From positions 1 to 22,912 of IMG/VR virus record IMGVR_UViG_3300046524_000426: a stretch of 22,912 bases of DNA, one strand, 5' to 3'. This document shows, one piece after another, positions 14,064 through 20,195 of the stretch. The first letter of the stretch is position 1. Each line of letters starts with the position of its first letter. The translations under genes and the position numbers were made by a program. This stretch comes from a virus. A model generated the notes under the pieces. The model saw only the letters and a list, made by a program, of their open reading frames with translations. It made no database searches and had not been told where the DNA came from.

Positions 14064-15002
14064 CTATTGCATATCAGGTTGGAAGAACACGCCCGTGTTC
14101 TCGCGGTCGTAGCCCTCGGCCTGGCCCAGCGCCAGTGCGGCGCGGCGCTCCAGGTCCTGACGTTCGGTCAGCGGTAGGCCGGCCGTCGGCGCCATGCGGT
14201 GAGCCAGGCCGAGAATCAGCGCTTCGCCCCACTCGATGGCGAAGTCGGGGGTGTCGCTGCCGGTGTTGAAGTCTTCGATGCGGCGCTCGTACCAGAAGCA
14301 CAGCACGTCGGTTGCGTTGTCCGGCGCGGGCCAGACCGACAGCACGCCGTTGCCGAGCTGCGGATCGTAGAAGGCCTGCACGATCTTGCCGCGTGCGCCC
14401 TTGTTGGCCTGCTGGGCGTACTCGGTGCGCGAGATCATCGCGACCGGGGTGTCCTGCAGCGCGGAGGAGCGCCAGAAGGCGCCGTCCGGATCGATGCGCT
14501 GTGGGCGGGTGATCTTCGTGGTGTACGTGAAGACCTGGGCGCCCGCGACGGCCGCGCCCGGCAGCGCCGTGGTGAGCGTCGTCGATGCGCCCGGCGCGCC
14601 ATTGATCGTCGTCCAGAACATCGAGCCGTCGGCCAGCAGCACGCCGATGTTGTCGCCCGCGGTTATTCCCGTGAAGCTCGTGAGTTGAACCGCGCCGGCG
14701 CCGGCCGCCGCGTTGCTGGACAGGGTCGTGCGCACGTGGCTGGCGGTGCAGTGCGTGCCACCGGTGCCCAGCACGTAACGGCAAACGCCCGGCTGCAGGA
14801 AGAGGGTGGCCAGCTGCATGGCCCACAGCTTCGCGCCATCGGCCATCAGGGCCTTCACCCAGGAGTTCAGCCGCAGCGCGTACTGGGCCAGCGTGTCCGC
14901 GTCCAGCGTGTCGCCCAGGGCGATGTCGCCGACCTCCAGCGCCGCAGCGTTGATGATGTCGTCGCGCGAGAGGGAAAACGTGTTCGTTCCGCTCGTGGTC
15001 AT
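14064..15002 (-). CDS. Neck adaptor, P22 gp4-like head-completion protein
   Basis: This is a 312-residue protein. The N-terminal ~75 residues (SRDDIINAAALEVGDIALGDTLDADTLAQYALRLNSWVKALMADG) are the helical bundle typical of adaptor proteins that dock under the portal. A beta-rich insert (~80-165, Gly/Thr/Ala) follows. The C-terminal part, with PQRIDPDGAFWRSS, ISRTEYAQQANKGARG, LSVWPAPDNATDVLCFWYERRIEDF and a final helical LALGQAEGYDREN, is also typical. It is larger than P22 gp4 (166 residues) because of the insert. It should close the head and join the gp10-like hub. It overlaps the preceding gene by ATGA. Confidence 0.85.
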   Translation of the reverse strand: MTTSGTNTFSLSRDDIINAAALEVGDIALGDTLDADTLAQYALRLNSWVKALMADGAKLWAMQLATLFLQPGVCRYVLGTGGTHCTASHVRTTLSSNAAAGAGAVQLTSFTGITAGDNIGVLLADGSMFWTTINGAPGASTTLTTALPGAAVAGAQVFTYTTKITRPQRIDPDGAFWRSSALQDTPVAMISRTEYAQQANKGARGKIVQAFYDPQLGNGVLSVWPAPDNATDVLCFWYERRIEDFNTGSDTPDFAIEWGEALILGLAHRMAPTAGLPLTERQDLERRAALALGQAEGYDRENTGVFFQPDMQ

Positions 15003-15244
15003 AGGTCGTCCGCCGTGATTTCGTTGGGCCCGACGAAGCGTGGTTCAGCGCCTGGCCGAGCGTTCTTGACGTGGTTGCGTTCCGGGCGGGCCTTGACGAA
15101 GTCCTGCGGGTGCCGCGGCTCGTAGTCCTTCGAGCAGACCATCGCGCCGTCCCAGCGCTTGCGCAGCTGGGACAGCTTGAACTGGAAGCCACAGCAGTCG
15201 CAGATGGCGTTCGAATCGCCCAGGATGAACGTATCGCCCGCCAT
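14999..15244 (-). CDS. Small Cys-rich (zinc-binding-like) phage protein
   Basis: This is an 81-residue protein starting MAGDTFILGDSN. A CDCCGF cluster (Cys15, Cys17, Cys18), then KLSQLRKRWDGAMVC (Cys37) and EPRHPQDFV (His45), look like a small zinc site. The spacing resembles a recurrent phage protein with the CGF..KLSQLR..VC..RHPQDF pattern. The open frame continues upstream, but the ATG at 15244 lies two bases after the preceding stop and gives the sensible N-terminus. The function is unknown; the location suggests a minor head or neck component. Confidence 0.75.
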   Translation of the reverse strand: MAGDTFILGDSNAICDCCGFQFKLSQLRKRWDGAMVCSKDYEPRHPQDFVKARPERNHVKNARPGAEPRFVGPNEITADDL

Positions 15245-15246
15245 GG

Positions 15247-15627
15247 TCAGCTCTTCTTCATGTGCAGCACGATCGAGTAGGAGTCGTTCGCGCTCGCGCC
15301 GATGGTGGTGAACAGGATGTCGCCGTTCACGCCCGCGCCGCCGTTGTTGATGAGGCCGCCGACGCTCGTGAAGTCGAAACGCTGCTGGCCCTGGCTCAAC
15401 ACGATTGCCGGCACGTCGGTGGTCGCGTCCCACAGGATTGCGACCTGCATGCCGAAGATGTCGTACTCGATGTGCGTGATCTTCACCGAGCTCGGCGCGC
15501 CGGCCAGCGTCGAGACGTCGACCTTCAGCGCGGCGGTCTCGCCCGTGCCGTCGGAAATGTTCGTGAACTTCATGACCGCGTTGCGCTCGCCGTCCACGAG
15601 AATCTGGCTGGTTACTGCGTCTGCCAT
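15247..15627 (-). CDS. Beta-rich phage structural protein
   Basis: This is a 126-residue protein from MADAVTSQILVDGERNAVMKF to HMKKS. The longer upstream frame is a shadow of the neighbouring gene; the ATG at 15627 has GGAGG five bases before it. The amphipathic beta pattern (VKITHIEYDIFGMQVAILWDAT; RFDFTSVGGL; GDILFTTIG) suggests a beta-sandwich. Similar small proteins follow the capsid genes of many tailed phages and are virion components. No specific role can be assigned. Confidence 0.75.
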   Translation of the reverse strand: MADAVTSQILVDGERNAVMKFTNISDGTGETAALKVDVSTLAGAPSSVKITHIEYDIFGMQVAILWDATTDVPAIVLSQGQQRFDFTSVGGLINNGGAGVNGDILFTTIGASANDSYSIVLHMKKS

Positions 15628-15645
15628 GATGGCCTCCAGGTGGAA

Positions 15646-15659
15646 GGGGCCGAAGCCCC
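15646..15659 (-). other. UUCG tetraloop hairpin between structural genes
   Basis: On the - strand, GGGGC-TTCG-GCCCC forms a very stable 5-bp stem with the C(UUCG)G tetraloop in the 38-bp gap between two structural genes. Only TTCC follows, so it is not a convincing terminator. It may protect mRNA ends or slow the polymerase. Confidence 0.5.
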
Positions 15660-15665
15660 GGTTGA

Positions 15666-16376
15666 TCAGCGTTCGGCGGAAGCGAACATGTAGTCGACGG
15701 TCATGTTCTTGGCGAGCGCCTCGCCGTTCATGATCCCGAACGACGCGGTCAGGGTGGTGTCGGGCAGGTAGGCCGCGCTGGCGTTCAGCGTGCCGAGCTG
15801 CTGGTCGTTGACGAAGTAGGCGATCTCGCTCTTGCCGTCGTATGCCCAGGCCACCGTCACGAAAGTGTCGTTGGCGAGCGTGGCGATCGCCGCGGCGCGG
15901 ATCTGGCCGGTGGTCGCGTTCTTCTGGCACTGCACGTCCAGGGTGGCCACGCCGTCGTCCTTGCTGAAGAACACGCCGTCCGTCACGCCGGCGCCGGCCG
16001 TAGCGCCCATCAGGGTCGTGTCGGTCACGCACAGGCCGATCACCAGGTCGGATTGCGTGGCGTCCGACACCTTGAAGCGGGCCTTGAAGAAGGCGCGCTT
16101 GCCGGCCGTCAGCAGGAACGATTCACCGACCTTCTGCAGCTGGATACTGTCGTTGTCGGCGGCCGAGTTGGTCAGCACCAGCACGCCGCCGTCGAGGTTG
16201 GTCAGCGCGGCCGTGCCGGTACCGATCACCGTCACGGCCCACGCGGCGGCGATGTAGTTGTCGAAATCGTCGAAATAGGTGTGCCATTCGGTCGGGTCGG
16301 GCAAACCGAAGTTGCCGAGCGGCGCAGCCTTCGGCACCGTGGTGATGCCGTTGGTGAAGCGGGAAGGGGAGGGCAT
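15666..16376 (-). CDS. LamG-like (concanavalin-fold) phage head protein
   Basis: This is a 236-residue protein. DDFDNYIAAAWAVTVIGTGTAALTNLDGGVLVLTNS and later FFKARFKVSD, VTVAWAYDGKSEIAYFVNDQQLGTL form the strand order of a jelly-roll lectin (LamG/concanavalin-like) domain. Such proteins occur just downstream of the major capsid gene in several phages and may decorate the head. Sugar binding cannot be shown from sequence. It lies behind the post-capsid terminator, so it should be made in smaller amounts than the capsid protein. Start: AGGA eight bases before the ATG. Confidence 0.75.
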   Translation of the reverse strand: MPSPSRFTNGITTVPKAAPLGNFGLPDPTEWHTYFDDFDNYIAAAWAVTVIGTGTAALTNLDGGVLVLTNSAADNDSIQLQKVGESFLLTAGKRAFFKARFKVSDATQSDLVIGLCVTDTTLMGATAGAGVTDGVFFSKDDGVATLDVQCQKNATTGQIRAAAIATLANDTFVTVAWAYDGKSEIAYFVNDQQLGTLNASAAYLPDTTLTASFGIMNGEALAKNMTVDYMFASAER

Positions 16377-16398
16377 GTGTTTTTCCTAGCGTTCCATG

Positions 16399-16427
16399 AA
16401 AAAGAACGCCCCCGACATGCGGGGGCG
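16399..16427 (-). terminator. Terminator after the major capsid gene
   Basis: On the - strand, CGCCCCCG and CGGGGGCG (16407-16414 with 16420-16427, 5-nt loop) form an 8-bp GC-rich stem. TTCTTTTTC follows. It lies 25 bp after the capsid stop codon, where a leaky terminator would keep capsid transcripts in excess of downstream ones. Confidence 0.8.
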
Positions 16428-16451
16428 CCAGGGTGTTGCGGCGGCCGGTGC

Positions 16452-17363
16452 TTACGCGCCCGGGCTGCCGTACCAGTTGCGGAAGTCGCCGATCTGCAGC
16501 GAGTAGCGCTCCGTGGCCTTCGCCAGGGCGTTCTCGGTGCCGAAGTCGTTGTCCTTCGTGAACTCCAGTTCGCGGCGCTGGAACAGCGTCAGGCCGTCCT
16601 CGACGTCGGTGCGGATGAAGAACGCGTCCGGGTCGGTGAAGAAGTGGTTCACCTTGAAGCCTTCCGGGAACGTGCCCATCGCGCGCAGCGCGTTGATCGC
16701 GTTGTTCGCGGTGTCGTTCTGGTTGATCGACTTCAGGATGCGGGCCGCTTCGAACTCGAGTTGGCGCGGGATGTGCAGCGAGCGCACCTGCAGCGCGATC
16801 TTGTTGCCGCGGTCGTCGGTCGCGCCGTTGGCCTGGATGACGAGGTCTTCCAACGATGCTTCGGACAGGTCGGCAGCCGTGGCCAGCACATTGCTCTGGT
16901 TGCCCGACGTCGACGGGTGCGCAGCCGAAAACAGCGGCTTGGCATCCGGGCCGACCGGATAGTTCGTGTCGAAGCCGCGGTTGAACCAGTTGGCGACGAC
17001 GGTGTTCTTCGTCTCGACCATCGCGCGCTTCAGCGCCTTGGAACGGGCCATCGCCAGCTTCTCGTAGAGGTTGTCCTCGATCGCTTCGCGGGTGATGACG
17101 TAGCCGAGGCCGTACACGACGTGGTAGGCCGTGGCGGTGCCGCCCTGGCTCGTGGTGTCGTAGGCGATGGAGCCGCCCTGCTCCTTGATGGCCGCCAGGC
17201 CGAAGCCGTTGTTCTGGACCATCTCTTCGCGATGTTTGTCGGAAGTCTGGACGGTGACCAGATCGCGCCATTCGTCGCGGTTGTTGTAGGACATGCCGAA
17301 CATGCTGAACACGCCCGGCCAGAGTGCTTTCGGATGGGTACCGGTATTGATGATGCCAGCCAT
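16452..17363 (-). CDS. Major capsid protein (HK97 fold, Mu gpT-like)
   Basis: This is a 303-residue coat protein. GYVITREAIEDNLYEKLAMARSKALKRAMVETKN is the spine-helix region of HK97-fold capsids. PLFSAAHPSTSG, NKIALQVRSLHIPRQLEFEAARILKS and FFTDPDAFFIRTDVEDGLTLFQRRELEF are typical of the P and A domains, particularly of Mu gpT-like coat proteins, whose length (~305) also fits. There is no N-terminal protease-cleaved delta domain; a separate scaffold gene lies upstream. Start: AGGGG eight to nine bases before the ATG. Gene order and the following terminator support the assignment. Confidence 0.88.
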   Translation of the reverse strand: MAGIINTGTHPKALWPGVFSMFGMSYNNRDEWRDLVTVQTSDKHREEMVQNNGFGLAAIKEQGGSIAYDTTSQGGTATAYHVVYGLGYVITREAIEDNLYEKLAMARSKALKRAMVETKNTVVANWFNRGFDTNYPVGPDAKPLFSAAHPSTSGNQSNVLATAADLSEASLEDLVIQANGATDDRGNKIALQVRSLHIPRQLEFEAARILKSINQNDTANNAINALRAMGTFPEGFKVNHFFTDPDAFFIRTDVEDGLTLFQRRELEFTKDNDFGTENALAKATERYSLQIGDFRNWYGSPGA

Positions 17364-17366
17364 GAT

Positions 17367-17945
17367 TTAGACCCCTGCTACTTGGTTGGAATATTGGTGA
17401 CGGTTGATCGTCACCAGCCATTTGCACGACGCGCCAATCGCGTTGTCGTCGCGCGCGACGGGCGACATCAGGTGCAGGTCGAGCGTCGCGGTCGTCGCCT
17501 CGGTGGCGTTGTCGAGCTGCGTGCCGGAGCAGCCAGTGACCGTGCTGCCGGCGCCGACCACGAAGTTGATGTTCAGGCCGATGTCGTTGGCGGTCAGCGG
17601 CGTGCCGGTGGCGCCTTCCTGGATCTCGAAGACCAGGTCCGGGTTGTCGGCCACGTAGACCTCGCGCACGGTGCTGCCGACGCGGTAGCGCAGGCTGTCC
17701 TGCGTGTCGGGCTTTACGCCGACCACGACGCCGACGATCACGTCGCCGGTCGCGGCGCGTGCGACGTCCTGCAGCACGCGGCCGTTGAGGGTCTGGCCGG
17801 TGCCGGCCAGCTTGACGAAGTCGCCGACGAACAACGCGGTTGCGTCGCCGGCGGGGACCGAGTACACGCGGAACGAGCCGTTGTACGCGGCGCCGTTGCG
17901 GTGGGCGACCGGCGTGGCGCCGGCCGGGGTATCAGCATTTGCCAT
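17367..17945 (-). CDS. Probable head decoration/cement protein
   Basis: This is a 192-residue beta-rich protein ending three bases before the capsid ATG. The N-terminus (PAGATPVAHRNGAAYNGSFRVYSVPAGDATALFVGDFVKLAGTG) and GDVIVGVVVGVKPDT resemble capsid-stabilising beta-barrel proteins coded beside major capsid genes. Cys residues (TVTGCSGTQ; ASCKWLV) are few, and there is no signal peptide. The role is inferred from position and fold character; another minor head role is possible. A hairpin precedes the gene (17968-17987), and TGGAG eight bases upstream serves as the ribosome-binding site. Confidence 0.68.
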   Translation of the reverse strand: MANADTPAGATPVAHRNGAAYNGSFRVYSVPAGDATALFVGDFVKLAGTGQTLNGRVLQDVARAATGDVIVGVVVGVKPDTQDSLRYRVGSTVREVYVADNPDLVFEIQEGATGTPLTANDIGLNINFVVGAGSTVTGCSGTQLDNATEATTATLDLHLMSPVARDDNAIGASCKWLVTINRHQYSNQVAGV

Positions 17946-17967
17946 TGGGATGCTCCAGAAAAGGCAA

Positions 17968-17987
17968 GGGCCGCTCGATGGCGGCCC
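17968..17987 (-). other. Intergenic hairpin before decoration-like gene
   Basis: GGGCCGC (17968-17974) pairs with GCGGCCC (17981-17987) around a 6-nt loop, in the 78-bp gap between two head genes. On the - strand it is followed by TTGCCTTTTC, a poor U-tract. It may be a weak terminator or an RNA-processing and stability element that raises expression of the decoration and capsid genes. Confidence 0.45.
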
Positions 17988-18023
17988 AGATGATGGGGAT
18001 CGGCGCGAACGCCGGGTGTGTGT

Positions 18024-18482
18024 TTATCGAGCGCGGGTCTCGATCTGGATGCCGCGGCCTTGATCCGGAATGTAGGCGCCCTCGACTTCTTCGAGCTTGC
18101 CCTTCTTGATGCGCCGGTCGGTTTCTTCGACCTTCGCGGTCTTGGCCCGCTGGTCTTCCTCGTAAAAATCTGCCTTGATTTCCATCAGGTACGCGCGCTG
18201 GCCGGTGGTCTTGTCGACCACGCGCGACACGCGCGCGCCCAGGTCGCGGTTTTCGTTATCGACGTCCACGTCGCCGATCTGCTTGACGGCGTCGTTCATG
18301 ACGAACTCGTAGCCGCCATCCTGGGCGTTCTGCAGTCGGCCGTCGTAATCGTTGATCCAACGGCGCACGTAGCCGGGGCGCCCGGCAACGGTCAGCTTGG
18401 AACGGGCCACGCCCAACGGGACGCGGGTGCTTCTGCCTGATTCTTCACGGGTGGATTCGCGGGGGGCTCGGCTCATGGTCAT
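18024..18482 (-). CDS. Conserved-type phage protein of unknown function, head module
   Basis: This is a 152-residue, basic protein. The frame is open far upstream, but the ATG at 18482 overlaps the scaffold stop (ATGA) and everything before it is shadow sequence. After a Ser/Arg/Glu-rich start, VARSKLTVAGRPGYVRRWINDYDGRLQNAQDGGYEFV looks like a compact folded unit. The C-terminus is highly charged (EEDQRAKTAKVEETDRRIKKGKLEE), probably helical. It lies between scaffold and decoration genes and may be a minor virion or assembly factor. I do not recognise a named family. Confidence 0.72.
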   Translation of the reverse strand: MTMSRAPRESTREESGRSTRVPLGVARSKLTVAGRPGYVRRWINDYDGRLQNAQDGGYEFVMNDAVKQIGDVDVDNENRDLGARVSRVVDKTTGQRAYLMEIKADFYEEDQRAKTAKVEETDRRIKKGKLEEVEGAYIPDQGRGIQIETRAR

Positions 18483-19390
18483 GCTTCCTCGAAGTACTGT
18501 TTCACGTAATCGGCCTTGAACTTGGCCTGGGCTTTCTCGTCGCCGGCGAAGCCGTTCTTCGCCATCCGGTCGCACGCGGCGCGCGCCTCGGCCGGCATGT
18601 CGGCGTACGCCTTGCCGCCGCTGCGGCGGGCCGGCGCGGCGCCTTCCACCGCCTGGGCCGTCTCGCGGCGCGGGTTGGTGAACCTGGTCGGGAACTGTGC
18701 CTTCACCTTCTGCGCAACCAGGTCGAGAAACTCGGCGCCGGTCGCGCGCTCGCCGCCGGCGCGCAGCTTCTGCGCGGCAAACTCGGCGTATTCCGACAGT
18801 TCCGAATCCTTCAGCCACGGGTTGCGGGATTCCCACTCGGTGTAGACCGGGTCGGCGCCGCCGTCGTCTTTTTTCTCGGCGTGCTTGGCGGCCTTCGCGG
18901 CGGCGTCGCGCTGCAGCTTGTCGATCTGCTCGTCTGCCTTCTCGAAAGCGTCGCCGTCGCCGGCGGCCAAGGCTTCCTTGCGCTGCTGCTTCAGGTCCGC
19001 GATCGCGCGGTCGTACGCGCGCTGCTCGGTTTTGCTGAGGTGCTCGGCGAAGTCGCGGGTCGTCTTTTCCAGCTCCGCGATCTTGGCTTCCAGGCGCTTG
19101 TTCTGGGCCTTGACCAGCGGCAGGAGGTTCTCGCCGCGCTCGACGAACTCGCCGGCGTCGCGCCACTTCGCTGGATCGCCCTTGAATTCGTCCTTCGACG
19201 TCCAGCCCATGGCACGAGCACGGGTTTCCAGCTCCTTCTGCGCCGCGTCGTCCGCGTGGCCGTCGGTGCCGGCAGCGCCGGCAGCGCCAGCAGCAGCGTC
19301 CGGGTTGTCGCCGGCAGGCGCACCGCCCGGCTCGTGGCCTTCACCGTCGGCAGGCTTCCGGAACGGGTACTTCTTCCTGAGGTAGAACAT
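18479..19390 (-). CDS. Scaffolding protein
   Basis: This is a 303-residue, highly charged, helical protein. A Gly/Ala/Asp-rich disordered region (~15-50) is followed by RARAMGWTSKDEFKGDPAKWRDAGEFVERGENLLP, a motif typical of podovirus scaffolds. A long coiled coil (~90-170; VKAQNKRLEAKIAELEKTTRD..) comes next. The C-terminal quarter (NPWLKDSELSEYAEFAAQKL; then a basic helix) could contact the coat protein, as in P22 gp8 (also 303 residues). It directs capsid assembly and leaves before maturation. Start: AGGAAG five bases before the ATG. It ends overlapping the next gene by ATGA. Confidence 0.85.
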   Translation of the reverse strand: MFYLRKKYPFRKPADGEGHEPGGAPAGDNPDAAAGAAGAAGTDGHADDAAQKELETRARAMGWTSKDEFKGDPAKWRDAGEFVERGENLLPLVKAQNKRLEAKIAELEKTTRDFAEHLSKTEQRAYDRAIADLKQQRKEALAAGDGDAFEKADEQIDKLQRDAAAKAAKHAEKKDDGGADPVYTEWESRNPWLKDSELSEYAEFAAQKLRAGGERATGAEFLDLVAQKVKAQFPTRFTNPRRETAQAVEGAAPARRSGGKAYADMPAEARAACDRMAKNGFAGDEKAQAKFKADYVKQYFEEA

Positions 19391-19399
19391 GGATCTTCC

Positions 19400-19756
19400 T
19401 TATTCGGTGGGAGTGGAGTGGGGCAGCAGCACCGCGCTGATGTCCTTGTCGTTGGCTAGGCGGTATTCCTGGCCGTCGTCGCCCTTGACGACGTAGCCGG
19501 CGTACTTCGCGAACCAGACGACGTCGCCGAGCTGCGGCACCTGGCCGGACCAGTCCTCGAAGGCGTTGCCGCCGGCGGCGACGAGTCGGCCCTTCACCTG
19601 GGCCATCTTCTCGCGCTCGGTGGTTTTGTCGACGAGCAGCAGGCCGGCCGCCTTGGCGCGCTTCAGGGTCTCGTCGGTTTCCTCGGCCTGCTCGGGCAGG
19701 ATCAGGATTTTGTATTCGACGGGCTGGATCCCGGAGCGGTTGACGGCGGCGTTCAT
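19400..19756 (-). CDS. Phage-encoded GroES-type co-chaperonin
   Basis: This is a 118-residue protein from the ATG at 19756, which overlaps the upstream stop (ATGA); the longer upstream frame is Arg-rich shadow. The Cpn10 order is clear: EYKILILPEQAEETDETLKRA (first strand and mobile loop), AGLLLVD (position of the GroEL-binding Ile-Val-Leu), REKMAQVKGRLVAAGG, LGDVVWFAKYAGYVVKGDDGQEYRLANDKDISAVL. It should cap host GroEL and allow folding of phage head proteins, as T4 gp31 does. Its place between portal and scaffold/capsid genes fits a capsid-folding role. The mobile loop is longer and more charged than in host GroES. Confidence 0.85.
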   Translation of the reverse strand: MNAAVNRSGIQPVEYKILILPEQAEETDETLKRAKAAGLLLVDKTTEREKMAQVKGRLVAAGGNAFEDWSGQVPQLGDVVWFAKYAGYVVKGDDGQEYRLANDKDISAVLLPHSTPTE

Positions 19757-19947
19757 TGCGCACCGCCTTCCGGGCTGCCCGCGCCGTCGGCGCCGGCCTG
19801 CTTCTTGCCGCGCTGTTTCGGTTGCTCCGGTTGCGCGGTGGCCGCGTCGTCGCACAGGGTGCTGATCTCGCGCAGCGCCGCGTTCATGCGGTCCTTGTTC
19901 TGGATCGCCAGCGCGTCGTCGGCCAGCTGCTTGATCTGTTGGTACAT
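19753..19947 (-). CDS. Small hypothetical phage protein
   Basis: This is a 64-residue ORF. The first ~40 residues (MYQQIKQLADDALAIQNKDRMNAALREISTLCDDA) are a single amphipathic helix or helical pair. The tail is Gln/Lys/Gly-rich and disordered. It is coupled at both ends: TGATG with the upstream gene and ATGA with the GroES gene. The function is unknown; it is probably an assembly-module accessory protein. Confidence 0.65.
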   Translation of the reverse strand: MYQQIKQLADDALAIQNKDRMNAALREISTLCDDAATAQPEQPKQRGKKQAGADGAGSPEGGAQ

Positions 19948-20195
19948 CAGTTCACTCCTTCCTTGCGGTAAAAATCTGCGATCGAGTCGTCTTCCAGCGT
20001 GGCGATTTCGTCAGCCATTTGGCAGCGCGCCACCGCCATCAGCGCTTCCGGGCTGGTCGGCGCCAGCGCCCCCTGCGCCCATTTCTCCATCAGCGCCTGG
20101 CGGTAGTCCTTCAGGTACTGGTGGAACCGCTGCGTCAGCGGGTGGTCCTTCCACTGCTGGTATTCCTCCTTGCTCATTCCCGGTGCTGCTGCCAT
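19947..20195 (-). CDS. Small helical phage protein overlapping the portal C-terminus
   Basis: This 82-residue ORF starts 185 bases inside the portal gene in another frame. A GGGAGGA ribosome-binding site lies seven bases before its ATG. The protein (MSKEEYQQWKDHPLTQRFHQYLKDYRQALMEKWAQG..) is rich in aromatic and charged residues and looks globular and helical, unlike the low-complexity portal tail encoded by the same DNA. A second in-frame ATG at residue 7 is possible. It is coupled to the next gene by TGATG. The function is unknown. Confidence 0.75.
   Translation of the reverse strand: MAAAPGMSKEEYQQWKDHPLTQRFHQYLKDYRQALMEKWAQGALAPTSPEALMAVARCQMADEIATLEDDSIADFYRKEGVN

Noticed and set aside
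14074-15192. 372-codon - strand frame across the neck adaptor gene
   Set aside because: It is an Arg/Gly/His-rich shadow frame; the adaptor frame has recognisable family sequence and an ATGA-coupled start.
15646-15659. UUCG hairpin as a strong terminator
   Set aside because: There is no U-tract on either side; it was kept only as an RNA structure.
16053-17993. 646-codon + strand open frame
   Set aside because: It is antisense to the capsid, decoration and LamG-like genes, with the same biased composition; there is no ribosome-binding site or recognisable motif.
18024-19166. 380-codon - strand frame as a single gene
   Set aside because: Only the last 152 codons look like protein. The upstream part is an Arg-rich shadow of the scaffold gene, and the ATGA overlap at 18479-18482 marks the true start.
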